Source: Calamus simplicifolius
Lineage: Eukaryota > Streptophyta > Magnoliopsida > Arecales > Arecaceae
NCBI GenBank assembly: GCA_900491605.1
Contig: UESW01003879.1
Span: 412,400 to 476,399, forward strand
Length of the DNA stretch: 64,000 bases
Reading direction: 5' to 3'
A model generated the notes under the pieces. The model searched no databases. It was not told the origin of the DNA and saw only the letters and a list, made by a program, of their open reading frames with translations. Below, in pieces: positions 23,501 to 34,900 of the stretch (position 1 is its first letter; each line of letters opens with the position of its first letter). Made by a program: the position numbers and the translations under genes.

Positions 23501-23778
23501 CAGGCCAGAACCTTACGATTTTTTATCAGCAAAATCCAAATAAGATGGCGGGTTGAAGTAGGCTGGAGGGAAAGGGCATTTTTGTCTTCACACCAATGGT
23601 GAAAAGGCTGAACGACTTTTAATGAATGTACGATTAAAAAGTAACATTATCTCTCTGCTATTCTGTCCCATCATGTCAGGCCACATGGGATCCATGTGGA
23701 CCAATAGAAAGGAGCGGTGCAGCCCATGTAGGCCTTGCTGCACCGGAGGCGGTGTACAAAGTGTTTTCCTTTAGTCTA

Positions 23779-24600
23779 AGGTCCAAATATCTCCAGACAA
23801 CTTGGGCCTCATTCAATGCAGCTATTGATGGTAGAACTTATCTTTTTAAAAATATATATATATATAATTTGATAATTATATTTTGATAATGATGTAAAAT
23901 CTTGGCAGTTATTTGGTAATAAAACTAAGAAAATATTTTTTGAATAAAAATATAATAGGCATTGTATGACACTTTCAACTATTTAATCTCTTCAAGAATT
24001 ATTATTATTATTATAAAGTATTCTAATAATAATATAATAATTATAATAATTATTCTAATATAATAATATTAATTTTATATCATAATATATTATTAAAATA
24101 TGAATCATTATTATTTAATAATATAATATTAAAATATTATGATGTATAATATTATAGAATTATAATGTTATATAATATAATAATATCATATTTATGCACT
24201 ATATTAAAATATTTTAAATACTATAATATTATTATATTTTTTTACACTACTTAATAAATTATAATTATAATTATATTTCATAGATAATAATTATACTTTT
24301 TTATAGTATATCATAATATTACAATAATATTCAAATATAATGTATTATATTCATTATTATATATTATTGTTATATTATATTATTATTATTATATTAAATG
24401 TCATTGTTCTTGTATTTGAATTTATGATTTTTAAGTTTAATGAAAGTAGCATTTCAATATTTGCCAAGTAGAGTTTTTGATGAAGTCAAAAGGTATTTTT
24501 TAAAATTTCAAAATTTAGAACAACATAGAAGTATAACTCTTCATTAACTAAATGATTATAGTATCTTAAAACATTAAGGAATAACAAAATTCTCAAAAAG
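23779..24600. repeat. Very AT-rich low-complexity block
   Basis: Dominated by ATT/TAA/ATAAT runs from about 23850 to 24400, with almost no G or C. No gene. It separates the MULE from the degenerate LINE. Confidence 0.8.
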
Positions 24601-25230
24601 GCATATGATAGAGGACCTAATTATTGAATATAAGTGTGATGTAGTCCTGATCCAAGAGTTCAAGTTACCATCCTATTCTCTGTGATTCTTTATTCTATTG
24701 GAGGTTTTAGAATCTTGAACTGAAAATGCCATAATACTCAAGGCTAACTAAGGGAAGTCTTATTGGTTGGAATGTTGATGTACTATCATTACTTTTTATT
24801 GTGAAGCTCTCCTTCAAGCCTTTGAAAGGAAGTATTTTTATATCTACTATTTATGTCCCTCATGACCGCTCTCCTAAGACCGCTTTCTTTGCTGAATTGG
24901 TTGAGTTAATAAATGATTTCTAATTTGAAGGACCATAGCTTATGAGAGAAGATTTTAATATCACCCCATAAGTTAGGCAAATAAGAGGGACAACCCACAA
25001 TGTAGGAGAGACACCATCACTTTCACTTTCTCTTCATTAAGCCGTGTTTCATTGACTCAGAGTTTAAGTGAAGAGATTTTAGCTAATCGAATAGTAAAGA
25101 TAGACTTTCTCTTGCTCGCCTTGATTAATTCCTTTTTTTCTTTAGAGTGGAGTGGAAGGATTTGTGACCAGTTTTCTTTTAAAAGGCTTTGGCTACTACA
25201 GTATCAGTTCAGTCGTTAGGCCAAAAATAT

Positions 25231-25350
25231 GTAGCCCTAAAAACTCGAGTATAAGTTAATTAATAGTAGATGAACTTTAGTTATAAACTCTTTAAATTTT
25301 TCTTTCTCATTCGATGTGGGACTATTTTGAAGTATTATACCTTGATTATA
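25231..25350 (+). repeat. Dispersed ~110-bp repeat, copy 1
   Basis: Starts AGCCCTAAAAACTCGAGT and ends with CATTCGATGTGGGACTATTT and a GAAGTATTATA tail, like the right part of a small LTR. Three further copies lie at 42505-42600, 42732-42845 and 51053-51160, all on the same strand and diverged. Confidence 0.6.
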
Positions 25351-27064
25351 ATTTAAGGTTTACTATTCTAATTCAATCAAAGTTTTCAAACTTGAAGCTC
25401 GATGGTTAAAGAGGAAAGGTTGGACCTTATTGCTCGTTGCTCATGGAGGACTATCAGAAAAGGCCAAAATAACATAGTAGTATGGGTTAAGAATCTTAGA
25501 AGACTAAGGATAATCCTAAATAGGTAGTTATTTAATAGGATAAAAATCGATAAAAAAATTAAACAAAAGTTCTTACATAGTATTGCTTGATGGATAGAGA
25601 GAAAAAAAGCAGTGAACTTGCTTTGATAGAGATGATCACTCAAAAAAATTTGAGGAAATCATTTGTAGACATACATCAAAAGGAGAATTGCTTTGAAATA
25701 TAGGTTTAGGATTACTTCAGTAAAAGAAAGAGATCGAAACATGGCCTTTTTTTATAAGGTTGCATCTAAATGTAAGACAACTAAATTACATCTCCGATTG
25801 CTGTGAATAAAAAAGTGCTTAACTTATAAAAAAAATCATAGCTAAGCTTCATGGCTACTTTTTAAGATTTGTTTAACGTTTCTTCCTCGCCTTCAGCCAT
25901 TATTGACTGGAATCACCATTATGATTTCCCTTTGGTTGACTTGAATCCCTTGGTTGATCTATTTCTTTTGGAGGAAGTTAAGAAAGCAGTGTTTCTCTTA
26001 GAGTTACCAAAGCCTCATGACTAGATAGTTTCTCTTTCTACTACTTTCAGAGGTATTAGGACAAGCTTAAAGAAGATATTATGCTCTCTTTTCAGGTCTT
26101 TCATAGGAATGCCTTGGAGGATGCCTTGGAGATGCATAGATTGAATTTCACTTATGTTGCTTGGATTTTTAAGAAAGAAAGTTTGCTCTTCATGTGTGGT
26201 CTTCGGCACATCAGTCTTCTTAATAGCATTTATAAGATTATATCCAAAGTTTTGACTTCCATGCTAACAAAATTTCTTCCTCTCATTGTAAATGAAGCTT
26301 AATTTGCACTTATAAGGGGTATATCAATTGAAGAAAATTTTATTACAGCACATGAGATCCTAGCCTACTATATATAAGTGAATTGGCTTACCAAGCTCCT
26401 TTACAAACTTGATTTTAGGAAAGCTTTTAATAGAGTCAATTGAAAATTTCTTAAAAAGGTATTGGTCATCCTTGGATTTCCTTCAAAATGGAAAAAGTGG
26501 ACTTTCTCTATACTTTTCGTAGTACAAGATAGTGTAACGGTCAATTGCTATCTAGGGAAGCAGATTACATATAAATAAGTACTGTGTCAAGAGAACCTAT
26601 TCTTATTAGCCCTCTTTTATCTTGGTGGTTGATGTTTTGATACTATTGAAGCAAGCTAGATCTGTTGTTTCAGTTCATGGCATTGTGGACTCAACCTTTT
26701 CTTTGGAAAGGAAAGTAATCAATAAGCATGCTTAAACTACATTGTTAATTGGGAAGAGGTTTGTTGAGACAAGAGAGAAGGCGGATTAGGTATTAGAAAT
26801 CTCAAGAATACAAACTTAGCATTTCTGGCTAAGTGGGTATGAAAGTTTAGTTGCAACTAAGGTTGAGAACATGTCTAGACTATCTCTAAAGCTTACTATT
26901 TGTGGGATCAATTTGCTATGAAAAGGAGATAAATGGCGCAAAGAGTGTCATCAATATGGAAAGATATTTGCAAGAATTTGGATGCCTTTTTGAAATTGTA
27001 TAACTTTTAGTTTTGGCAACGATGAGAATATCAAATCTTGAGAAAATTACCAGCTCACTCCTAC

Positions 27065-27480
27065 TAAAGGTGGGCACCGGGCTGTGCATGGCACGACACA
27101 ACCTAGGCCCATAGTGCCTGGTACGGCACGGCCCAAACCCATCGTGCCTCTAAGATTACCGTGTCGTATCGGCATGGCTCAGTAATAAACGGGTCGTGCC
27201 AATCACGATACGGTAAAAAAATTTTAGGCCCAGCATGGCTCAGGCACGGCCGTGCTTAGGAACAGCCTGTGCTGAGGCTGTGCCTAGGCCCGTGCCTAGG
27301 CACAGGCACGGCCTATGCCGTGCGGGCATGGGGGGCCATGCCAGTACGCCCCGATGGGCCGGCTCATGCCCCTTATGGCCCGTACCGTGCTGGGCTAGTG
27401 GAAAATTTTTTTCGAGCGTGGCACGATACGGGCCTGGGTTGTGCTGTGCCATGGGCGGAACGACCGAGTGCCTACCTGTA
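27065..27480. mobile_element. hAT MITE, 416 bp
   Basis: Ends TAAAGGTGGGCACC and, inward from the right, TACAGGTAGGCACTC are hAT-type inverted repeats. Flanking octamers ACTCCTAC (27057-27064) and ACTCCCAT (27481-27488) agree at six of eight positions. The interior is filled with GGCACGGC/GCCGTGCC motifs like the 1.9-kb hAT at 6625, so the two likely share a transposase source. It lies within LINE-A and is therefore younger than it. Confidence 0.7.
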
Positions 27481-28431
27481 ACTCCCATCCCCTAGTTTAT
27501 CTTTTTGAGGATCTCAATTATCATGTCATTAAGAAACAATCCTTTAAGGGCATCATTTGGAGCTGTAGAGTAATCGAAGATGCTACTGTCAGGTCCTCTC
27601 TCAATCTCAGAATCCCTAGAGCTAGAGTAGCCTAAGTCTTCTTTCTACTATTCATTTTCACCATTATATGATTCCTTATTTGGAAGTTCAATAGTGATGG
27701 CGAGTTCAACGTATACTTCTTTTATAAATATATCAATTATTGTGAAGCTATCTATACCTTCTATTCTTCTATGAAAACTGTAAATCCTAGAAGAAGAAGT
27801 TAAAGTCTTCCTTTAATTGGCTCTCTGACATAAGCTGCATATAGGTGATGTTTTGTTAAGAAAGGCTAGAGGACAAACAATGAGTACATTTTATACGAGT
27901 CCAATATTATGTTAGTAGCCCATTTGTTCATTAGATGCCCTTCTTTTTTTTTTCTTTAAAGGATCCTAAAGTGCTGTAGTTTTGAGTTGGCCATCCCCTA
28001 CTATCAGCTGAATGTGTTCCGAGTGAAGAAGGAAGCATGTACAAATCATTATGAGGATATATTATGATCAATTAATTATAACTTTCATGTGACACCTGTG
28101 GCAGGAGAGAAACTATAGATTTTCCTCTAGTAGTCTTCCTTGGCTCTAACCTCTATACTGGCAAGCGTCTTTAACTTTAATTGGAGATTTTGTACTCTAC
28201 TATTGTTTTCCGTCCAACTCTTTGCAAGCTATTGCAGATTGAATAATAAAAAAAATTCAAAGGAATGCTGAGGGTGCTTTGAGGATCGTGCGTAAGGGTG
28301 CTCCCACGTCTGATTGGTAGTCAGCTTTAAGATTCGTGCACGGCTTTTGCCTGTGTGATCTCCGGCGATCGTCTCCGTCTCCGGCTTCGCTGCTTTCGGT
28401 GGGCCATCGTCTGGGTGTCCCCTTCTGGCTC

Positions 28432-30111
28432 ATGGCGTCGGATGGGGTCAATGGTGGTCGAGAGAGTGGGCCGAAGGTTGGCTCAGCGGGCTTCTTCTGG
28501 GTATCTTCTTCCCCGACGCCGACGGATATCGCGCGGCTGGAGAATGCATTCCCGGAGGTAATTCAGCTTCCGGTGGAGGATCTGAAGTCCGAGATGGGTG
28601 AATGGCATGTTCGAGCTATCCTAGCTCGTTCTTATCAGAAATGGGTTCCGGCGGACGCCTATGTTCGGGAGTTTCGTCGTGCCGGAATCCGGGGGGAAAT
28701 CTTGCCGATCAGCTTGGCCTGCCGCAACCACATCTTCCGGTTTGAGGACTCGGAAACTGCAGAGCTGGTGTTGAATCTCCCTTGGATCATCAATGGGCAG
28801 ATCATTGGCATGGATCGTTGGAAGCCGGAGTTCGTCCCGGCTGAGAACGCTATCCCCTTCGCCCTGGTTTGGCTCCGTCTTCCAAATCTTCCTCTTGAAT
28901 TCTGGAAGGAGGACTTCCTGCGAGCGATCACTGAAGGTGCCGGGCAGTTCCATTGTCTTGATGCGGCGACCATGGCCAAAAGCAGGGGAAATTATGCTCG
29001 TATCTGCTTGCGGATGGACCTCCGGCGTCCCCTCCGGCCGGGTACCGAGTGCAGGGCATTTCTCTTCCTTTTTGGCAGCCGTTCATCTACGAATCCTTGG
29101 AAGGATTCTGCCCGAGTTGCGGTTCTCTTCACCTGGAAGGACCATGCTCTGTGTCGACTGAATCAAGCGAGAAGTCAGTCTCTCCATCCCCTGCTTTCGG
29201 CCCCTGGTTGACGGCTGTTCGTCAACGTTGGGAGTCTCCTGGGCAGAAACGGGAGGAACGGAAGAATCCCCAGACAAATATTGGCTCCAAGGCGTCGAGT
29301 AGCTGTGCTCATTCCCAGTTGAATCGGATGACGCAGCAACTGTCGGCCGTGGAGAAGGATGGGTGGAGGCAGCCGGTGAAGGTGGCTCGCCGGAAACTGC
29401 CCCCGTCAATGATGAAGACGACTGTGACGGTGCAAGGGTCGAGTGATCAGGGTGATGACTTTCAGAAGGGAAGGAGGTGATATCAGCTCCCTTGAATGCT
29501 GCTGTTAGTGTGCCGGTTACTTTCTGTGCCGGTACTGTAGACCCAGTGAATTCTCAATTGAAGTCTGAACTGAAGGGGAGTAATGCTGTTATTCAGTCCA
29601 AAGTTCAGACAATTCATAATCCCTTCAGCTCATCTGGATTGGGCTCGACAGTGGCAATTCTCAGGGTGGTGAGGATGCTTTTCTTGGCCCTCTGAAAAGG
29701 GCCAGATCGGTCGACTGCCCGGCTCCGAGATCCATATCCAAATTAGTGAAGAGGAAAGGAAAAGGGAAAACTTCTTTGCCTAAAAGCAATGAGGGGGCTC
29801 TTAACTCCCTAGCCAAGATGTCATTACCATCTTGTATCCAGGAAGCTGGTCAGGGGGTGAGCAAGCCCAGAACTGATACGAATGTCACTTTACCCATGAA
29901 GGAATCAGGTGAAAACACTGTGGGTCCTCTCTCTGATACTATACCTCCGGATCAGTCCTTGCCTCCTGTGGTTCCAGGTGTTGATTCGGATGGCTTGATG
30001 ACAGAGTATCCAATGATTACTGATAGTGGCACCCTCGGTAATGGATGTTTATCTGATATGGCTATGGTGGAGGACCAAGGAGGGGTCCCAGTCCCCCCAA
30101 TCTTTAAATGA
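28432..30111 (+). CDS. LINE-B ORF1 (DUF4283 nucleic-acid-binding protein), frameshifted
   Basis: The likely start is the ATG at 28432 (MASDGVNGG). The first part (to about 29045) is a DUF4283 domain, recognised by ILARSYQKWVPADAYVREF, LPWIINGQIIGMDRWKPEF and ALVWLRLPNLPLEFWKED. The frame then shifts by one base and continues as a CCHC_4-type knuckle with FCPSCGSLHLEGPCS. A Ser/Pro-rich tail continues through further shifts near 29470 and 29646 and ends with VPVPPIFK at TGA 30109-30111. LINE ORF1 proteins package the element RNA. The stop overlaps the ORF2 start as ATGA. The shifts near 29045 and 29646 look like loss of one C from short C runs. Confidence 0.75.
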
Positions 30112-33100
30112 AGATACTTATATGGAATGTTCGAGGAGCTCGAAAGCCTTCCTTTCGATCCTCGTTTAATAGATTGTTGCAATTACATAATTTTGATATA
30201 TGTGTGTTGTTGGAAACCAGACTGTCAGGCGATACTTTAGCCCGGCTCCGGAGGGAGATTTCCCGGTCGTGGTTATCGTATGCTGTGCAGGCTGAGGGTA
30301 TGTCTGGGGGTATTTTGGCCATATGGCGTGACTCTGCTGTTTCGATTGAGGCTTTTCATCAGTGTAACCAGCAGATTGGTCTTCTTATCTCTGCGGGGTC
30401 CACTGACACCTGGCTTCTGTCGACTGTTTACGCCAGCACGGATTATAGGGAGCGGCGGATTCTTTGGTCTGAGCTGCTTTCCCTTCTTGGTCAAGGTCTC
30501 CCTACCATTATTGCGGGAGATTTTAACTGTATCACTGAGGCCAATGAAAAACGTGGGGGTAGACGGGTTTCGGCCTCTGCTGATATTACTGAATTTAAAT
30601 CTTTTATTGGGACTGCTGGTTTATTGGATCTGGGGTATTCCGGAACCCAATTCACTTGGTGTAATAATCGCCATGGCTCAGCTCGTGTATGGGAAAGACT
30701 TGACAGAGCTTTGGCTACGGCCCAGTGGCTTCACAAGTTTCCAGCGGCCCATGTTTCTCACCTGCCCAGGATTGCTTCCGACCATTGCCCCTTATTGATC
30801 TCTACTGAGGCTGATCAGCATCACCGTAGACAGTTTAGATTTGAGCATTTCTGGACTGTCCACTCGGGGGCTCGGTCTATTATTTCTCAAATTTGGCATC
30901 TTCCCATCAGGGGTAATGCTATTTACCGCCTTTCTCGTCGTCTGATGTTGGCTAGACGGCGTCTTACCAGATGGAATAGGAATGATGTGGGAAATCTGGA
31001 TCGTCAGATTGATCGGGTGGAAGCAGATATTGCAGCTCTTCAGGAAAAGGAGGATCAGGAGGGATTTCTGCTGGACCCGGACCTTCTCACTTTGCGGGAT
31101 AAGCTTGCTTGTCATCACTCACTACTTCGCCAGCAGGAGATGTATTGGAGACAGAGGTCAAGGCTTCAGTGGATCCGTGAGGGGGATCGTAATACTAGAT
31201 TCTTCCATCAGGCTACCCTGAAGCGGCGTGCTGTTAATAGAATTCGGAGGCTTGTGGATATAGAGGGGCAAGGCCATGAGGATTATCATTCTATTCGGGA
31301 TCTGCTTCTTCATTTCTTTCAGTCTAGATGGGCTGACTCCTCCGGTAATGGTGATCCGGTTGTCAGAGTTCCTGACTCCAGGAGAGTCTCTTCTCAGGAC
31401 AATGATAAGCTGTGTAGGCCGATCACTGCTGAGGAAATTCGGATGGCTCTGTGGGAGCTTGGACCGGAAAAGGCCCCTGGGCCTGATGGATTTCCCCCCC
31501 TTTTCTATCGCCACTACTGGGACATTGTTGGTCAGGAGGTGATTCAGGCTGTTCAAATTGTCTTCCATTCGAAGCAGATTCCCTTGGATTGGAATCGGAC
31601 TCTTGTTACGCTTGTGCCTAAACGGTCCGATGCATCTCTTCCTCAGCACTTCAGACCTATCAGCCTATGTACTACCCTGTATAAAATTTGTGCTCGCCTC
31701 TTGGTTGGTCGTCTTCGGCTTGTTATCCCCCGTATTATTTCTTTGGAGCAGGGGGCTTTTATTCGAGGGCGTTCTATTTCGGACAACGTCCTCATTGCTC
31801 AGGAATTCATGCATGATCTCCAAAGAGCTCCTGGGAAAAGATGTCTTATGGCAGTGAAACTTGATATGGAAAGAGCTTATGATAGAGTGAGCTGGGCCTT
31901 TCTGGAACGGTCTCTTCAGGAATTCGGATTTGCTGATCTCTTTATTGAGTGGATTATGGCTTGCATTCTGAGACCGTCCTTTTCTCTGCTTATCAATGGG
32001 AGTCCTACTGAGTTTTTTCACTCTTCGGTGGGTCTGAGACAGGGGTGCCCACTATCTCCTTTGTTATTTATTCTTGCTGTGGACGATCTTTCTCGTGCTT
32101 TCCATCAGGCTCAGCAGGATCGTCGGATTGTCCCGTTCATGGCCGGGAGTGAGGGCCCTCTGATTTCTCACCTTCTTTTCGCCGATGACTGCATCCTTTT
32201 GGGGAAGGCCTCTATTGATAATGCTGCCTCTTTTCACTCTATTCTGCAGCGTTATTGTCAAGCTTCGGGCCAAAGAGTTAATTTTCTTAAATCATCTATC
32301 TGTTTTAGTCCGAAGACCCCCAGATCTATTAAGCAAGCTATTATTGAGCTATCTGGTATCACCTCTCTGACGGACCGTCTTATGTATTTGGGGATCCCTA
32401 TTACCGGTAGACGGGCCCGTTGTTCTGACTATGCTGAGATTGAGAGACGGATCCGCCAGCGTACTGATGGATGGCCAGTTACTAGCCTTTCTATGATGGC
32501 CAGGGTCACCATCATTCGCTCTATCCTCTCTTCTATTCCAGTTTACCTCCTATCCAATACTGTCATGCCGATCACCTGCCTGAGAAGGATTGATAGATGC
32601 TTCAGAGATTTCCTTTGGGCTTCGATGCAGGAGGGTCATGGTATTCACCTATTATCTTGGGATAGGGTTTGTATGCCTATCTATGAAGGTGGTTTGGGGA
32701 TTCAGTCTTTGATTGCTAGAAGGGAAGCTCTTCTTGCTCGGCACGCTTCACGATTCCTCCTGGAGCCTCAGTGTTTATGGAGTTCTGTGATGCATGCGAG
32801 ATACGGAGACTGGGCTCCTGGCTCGACCATTATGCCGCCCGGGGCTCTTCGTCCTTTTGGAAGCAGATCTGTAGTCATAGCCAGGCCATCATGAACAACA
32901 TTTCGTGGCTGATTGGTGATGGTTCTTTGATTGATGTTGTCAAGGATGCCTGGATTTCTGAGCTCCCTCTCATGCGTTGGCCCACCTATATCAGTATGGA
33001 TGTCCCCCCCAATCTCAGGGTTAAGGATTTGATTTCCTTAAACCCCCTCTCCTGGCATATTCCTTCGGTGACCCGCTTGTTTGGAGCAGAGTTGTCTTCT

Positions 33101-34243
33101 CGGATTATCTCGCTTCCTCTCATGGCTGGCTGTGTTGCAGATTCCAGGGTTTGGCAGAGATCTTGCTTTCCCAAGGCCCCCATTAGAGATCTTCTGGATA
33201 TGTTCAGGCCACAGGCGCAGTGTACGAAGGATGCTCGCTGGATCTGGAAGCTTCCTATTCTTCCCAGGGTTCAGCTCTTCATCTGGAAGCTTCTTTGGGA
33301 CTGTCTTCCGACTTGCCTTCTCCTATCCCGGAGGGGTCTGTCTATCCAGCCGACCTGCCCTCTGTGCAGTCAGGCGGAGGAATCTCTGGACCATGCTATA
33401 TTTTATTGCCCCAGAGCGAGACGGATATGGGTTCTCATGGGTTACCCTAGGAGAGCTGATATTATGGCTGATTTGCGATCCTCTTTCTTTCAGGAGATCC
33501 GGTATGGCCCTCTGAATAAGCGTGGTCTTTGGTCTGCCACTGCTTATCACATATGGCTTTCGAGGAATCAGATCATCTTCACCAACGACAGATTCTCTTA
33601 TCACAGAGTTGTGAGGCAGATCAGACTGTTGTCTTCGGACTGTGCCCGGGGCTCTAGTGCTGTTGATGTTGACCCCTCTGGCCTCTGGGGCTCCCCTGCT
33701 GTCTTGACAGCGAACCGGTGTTCGGTTTTCTTCTCTTGGGAGCTCCCACCTCCAGGGTATGTCAAAATCAATTTTGATGGGAGTGTCCGTCATAGAGCTG
33801 CTGGCTCTGCTTTTATCATTCGTGGGCATCAGGGTGATCTCTTAGCGGCGGGAGGCTTTGGTACCCTCGACTCATCTGTTCCTATGTCGGAGCTCATTGG
33901 TGCATGGGGGGGTCTCTCGTATGCTATCAGAACTCTCAAGGCCCATAAGATTATGATTGAGGGGGATTCTATGACTGTCATCTCCTGGTTGTTGAGGGAC
34001 AGCTGTTTGGACATTCCCTCTAATCCGATTTTGTTGGACTGCCGGTCCATGTTGAGGAAAATCCAGTCTGTTCAGATCCGCCATATCTTCCGTGAGGCCA
34101 ATGCGGCGGCAGACTGGGTGGCTTCCTTTGTAGCTCAGCATGCGGGACCATGGACTTGGAGCCCTGCGGACCCCTGCCCGATCCTTCTCCAGCAGATTTT
34201 ATATTCAGATGTATCTGGGTTGATTCATATGAGGAGTGTATGA
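30108..34243 (+). CDS. LINE-B ORF2: endonuclease, reverse transcriptase, RNase H
   Basis: ORF2 opens MKILIWNVRGARKP. Residues 1-225 form an exonuclease-endonuclease-phosphatase domain, with LLETR, IAGDFNC near residue 137 and SDHCPLLI. The RT domain carries GPEKAPGPDGFPPLFYRHYW, FRPISLCTTLYK, motif A VKLDMERAYDRVSW near residue 584 and the catalytic FADD near 691-694. One base is missing from the G4 run at 32841-32844, shifting the frame; the rest reads on from about 32845 to 34243. It contains a zf-RVT region (FIWKLLWDCLPTCLLL, CPLCSQAEESLDHAIFYC) and an RVT_3 RNase H domain with FDGS, EGDS and REANAAADWVA. The residue usually Glu-Leu-x-Ala reads ELIGA. Apart from the one shift the frame is open. 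Confidence 0.88.
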
Positions 34244-34284
34244 TCGCCCGTTTTGTAACAAAAAAATAAAAATAAAAATTCGTG

Positions 34285-34900
34285 GGGAAACTCCTCCTCC
34301 CTCATAATTACTAAAATAAAATAAAAATCAAACGCTATAAAATTACTCAGAAATGCTTTGGCTTTTGGATCCTTCCAGAGTTCCGCCGAACAGGTGCTTG
34401 CCAAATGTCATGCCATAAACCCTAGCTGTCCACACTGCTAGATTTCAGTTGGACCGCCCGACGATGGTTGAGAAAGTCGAGGGCTGCTGTCTCCCACGTA
34501 CAGGTGCTATTTTGGCGCAGATTGAAACATAATAAACAGAACCCGATGGGGAAAAAAAAAATTAAGCGTGCATCGCCCCAACAAAGCAACTGAAGCCTGC
34601 ACACACACCAGCATTCAATCCCACCATCACCAAGAACAGATAAAAAGATAAAATTATGCGCCAAGTACTTCATGCAAATATGCCTGCCTGAATTCAAGCT
34701 TGAAAATCTTATGACAAAGACGCATTGCTCCATCTACATTCACATGATCATAAATCCGTTACATTGACTCAATGCAATTTTTTTTTTTCACCATCATCCT
34801 CCACAGCAATGCTATCTACCTGTTCTAACAAGTAATGTTTTCAATTGTGAGTCATGTGGAGTGTCACGGTGTTCGTGTAAATCTCTCAGATGGATCAAAG
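34285..34900. other. Short intergenic region between LINE-B and the bHLH gene
   Basis: Probably contains the 3'UTR of the bHLH gene on the minus strand. No separate gene was seen; the one open frame on the minus strand lacks family features. Confidence 0.5.

Larger units (their letters stand above)
20245..23769. mobile_element. Foldback Pack-MULE with 9-bp target duplication
   Basis: The 3525-bp element begins GGAAAACACTTTGTACACC and ends with GGTGTACAAAGTGTTTTCC. TTTAGTCTA flanks both ends exactly (20236-20244 and 23770-23778), the 9-bp duplication characteristic of Mutator-like elements. The arms are extremely long inverted repeats: outer unique part about 270 bp, then about 45-50 tandem 20-22 bp units, then a captured gene fragment, before the core (21540-22374). 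No transposase gene is present, so it needs a MULE transposase in trans. The arms could pair into a hairpin over about 1.3 kb. Confidence 0.9.
24600..28257 (+). pseudogene. Old decayed LINE (LINE-A), endonuclease-RT-zinc-binding remnants
   Basis: Only fragments remain readable, in several frames with many stops. An endonuclease start-like stretch (CDVVLIQEFKLP) is near 24640, a degraded GDFN box near 24950, and an RT block with LLNSIYKIISKVLTS and LPLIVNEA at 26210-26300. KLDFRKAFNRVN follows near 26410, EGGLGIRNLKNTNLAFLAKW near 26780-26830, and a zf-RVT-like tail near 27800-27950. The 3' end with AATAAAAAAAATTC is about 28240-28257. It differs from the younger LINE family to its right. A hAT MITE interrupts it at 27065. 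The 5' end is uncertain. Confidence 0.7.
28332..34277 (+). mobile_element. Nearly complete L1-type LINE (LINE-B)
   Basis: Contains ORF1 (DUF4283 and CCHC), ORF2 (endonuclease, RT, zinc-binding and RNase H) and a 3' end GTATGATCGCCCGTTTTGTAA followed by an A-rich tail. ATTCGTG occurs at 28332-28338 and just after the tail at 34278-34284, a possible short target duplication. If that is right the element starts at about 28339 and is 5.9 kb. RNase H domains in L1 ORF2 are known from land plants. It is convergent with the bHLH gene, whose stop codon is only 0.6 kb away. Confidence 0.8.

Noticed and set aside
30273..33829. Minus-strand and alternative-frame proteins over LINE-B
   Set aside because: Shadows of ORF2, whose domains are clear in the other frame.
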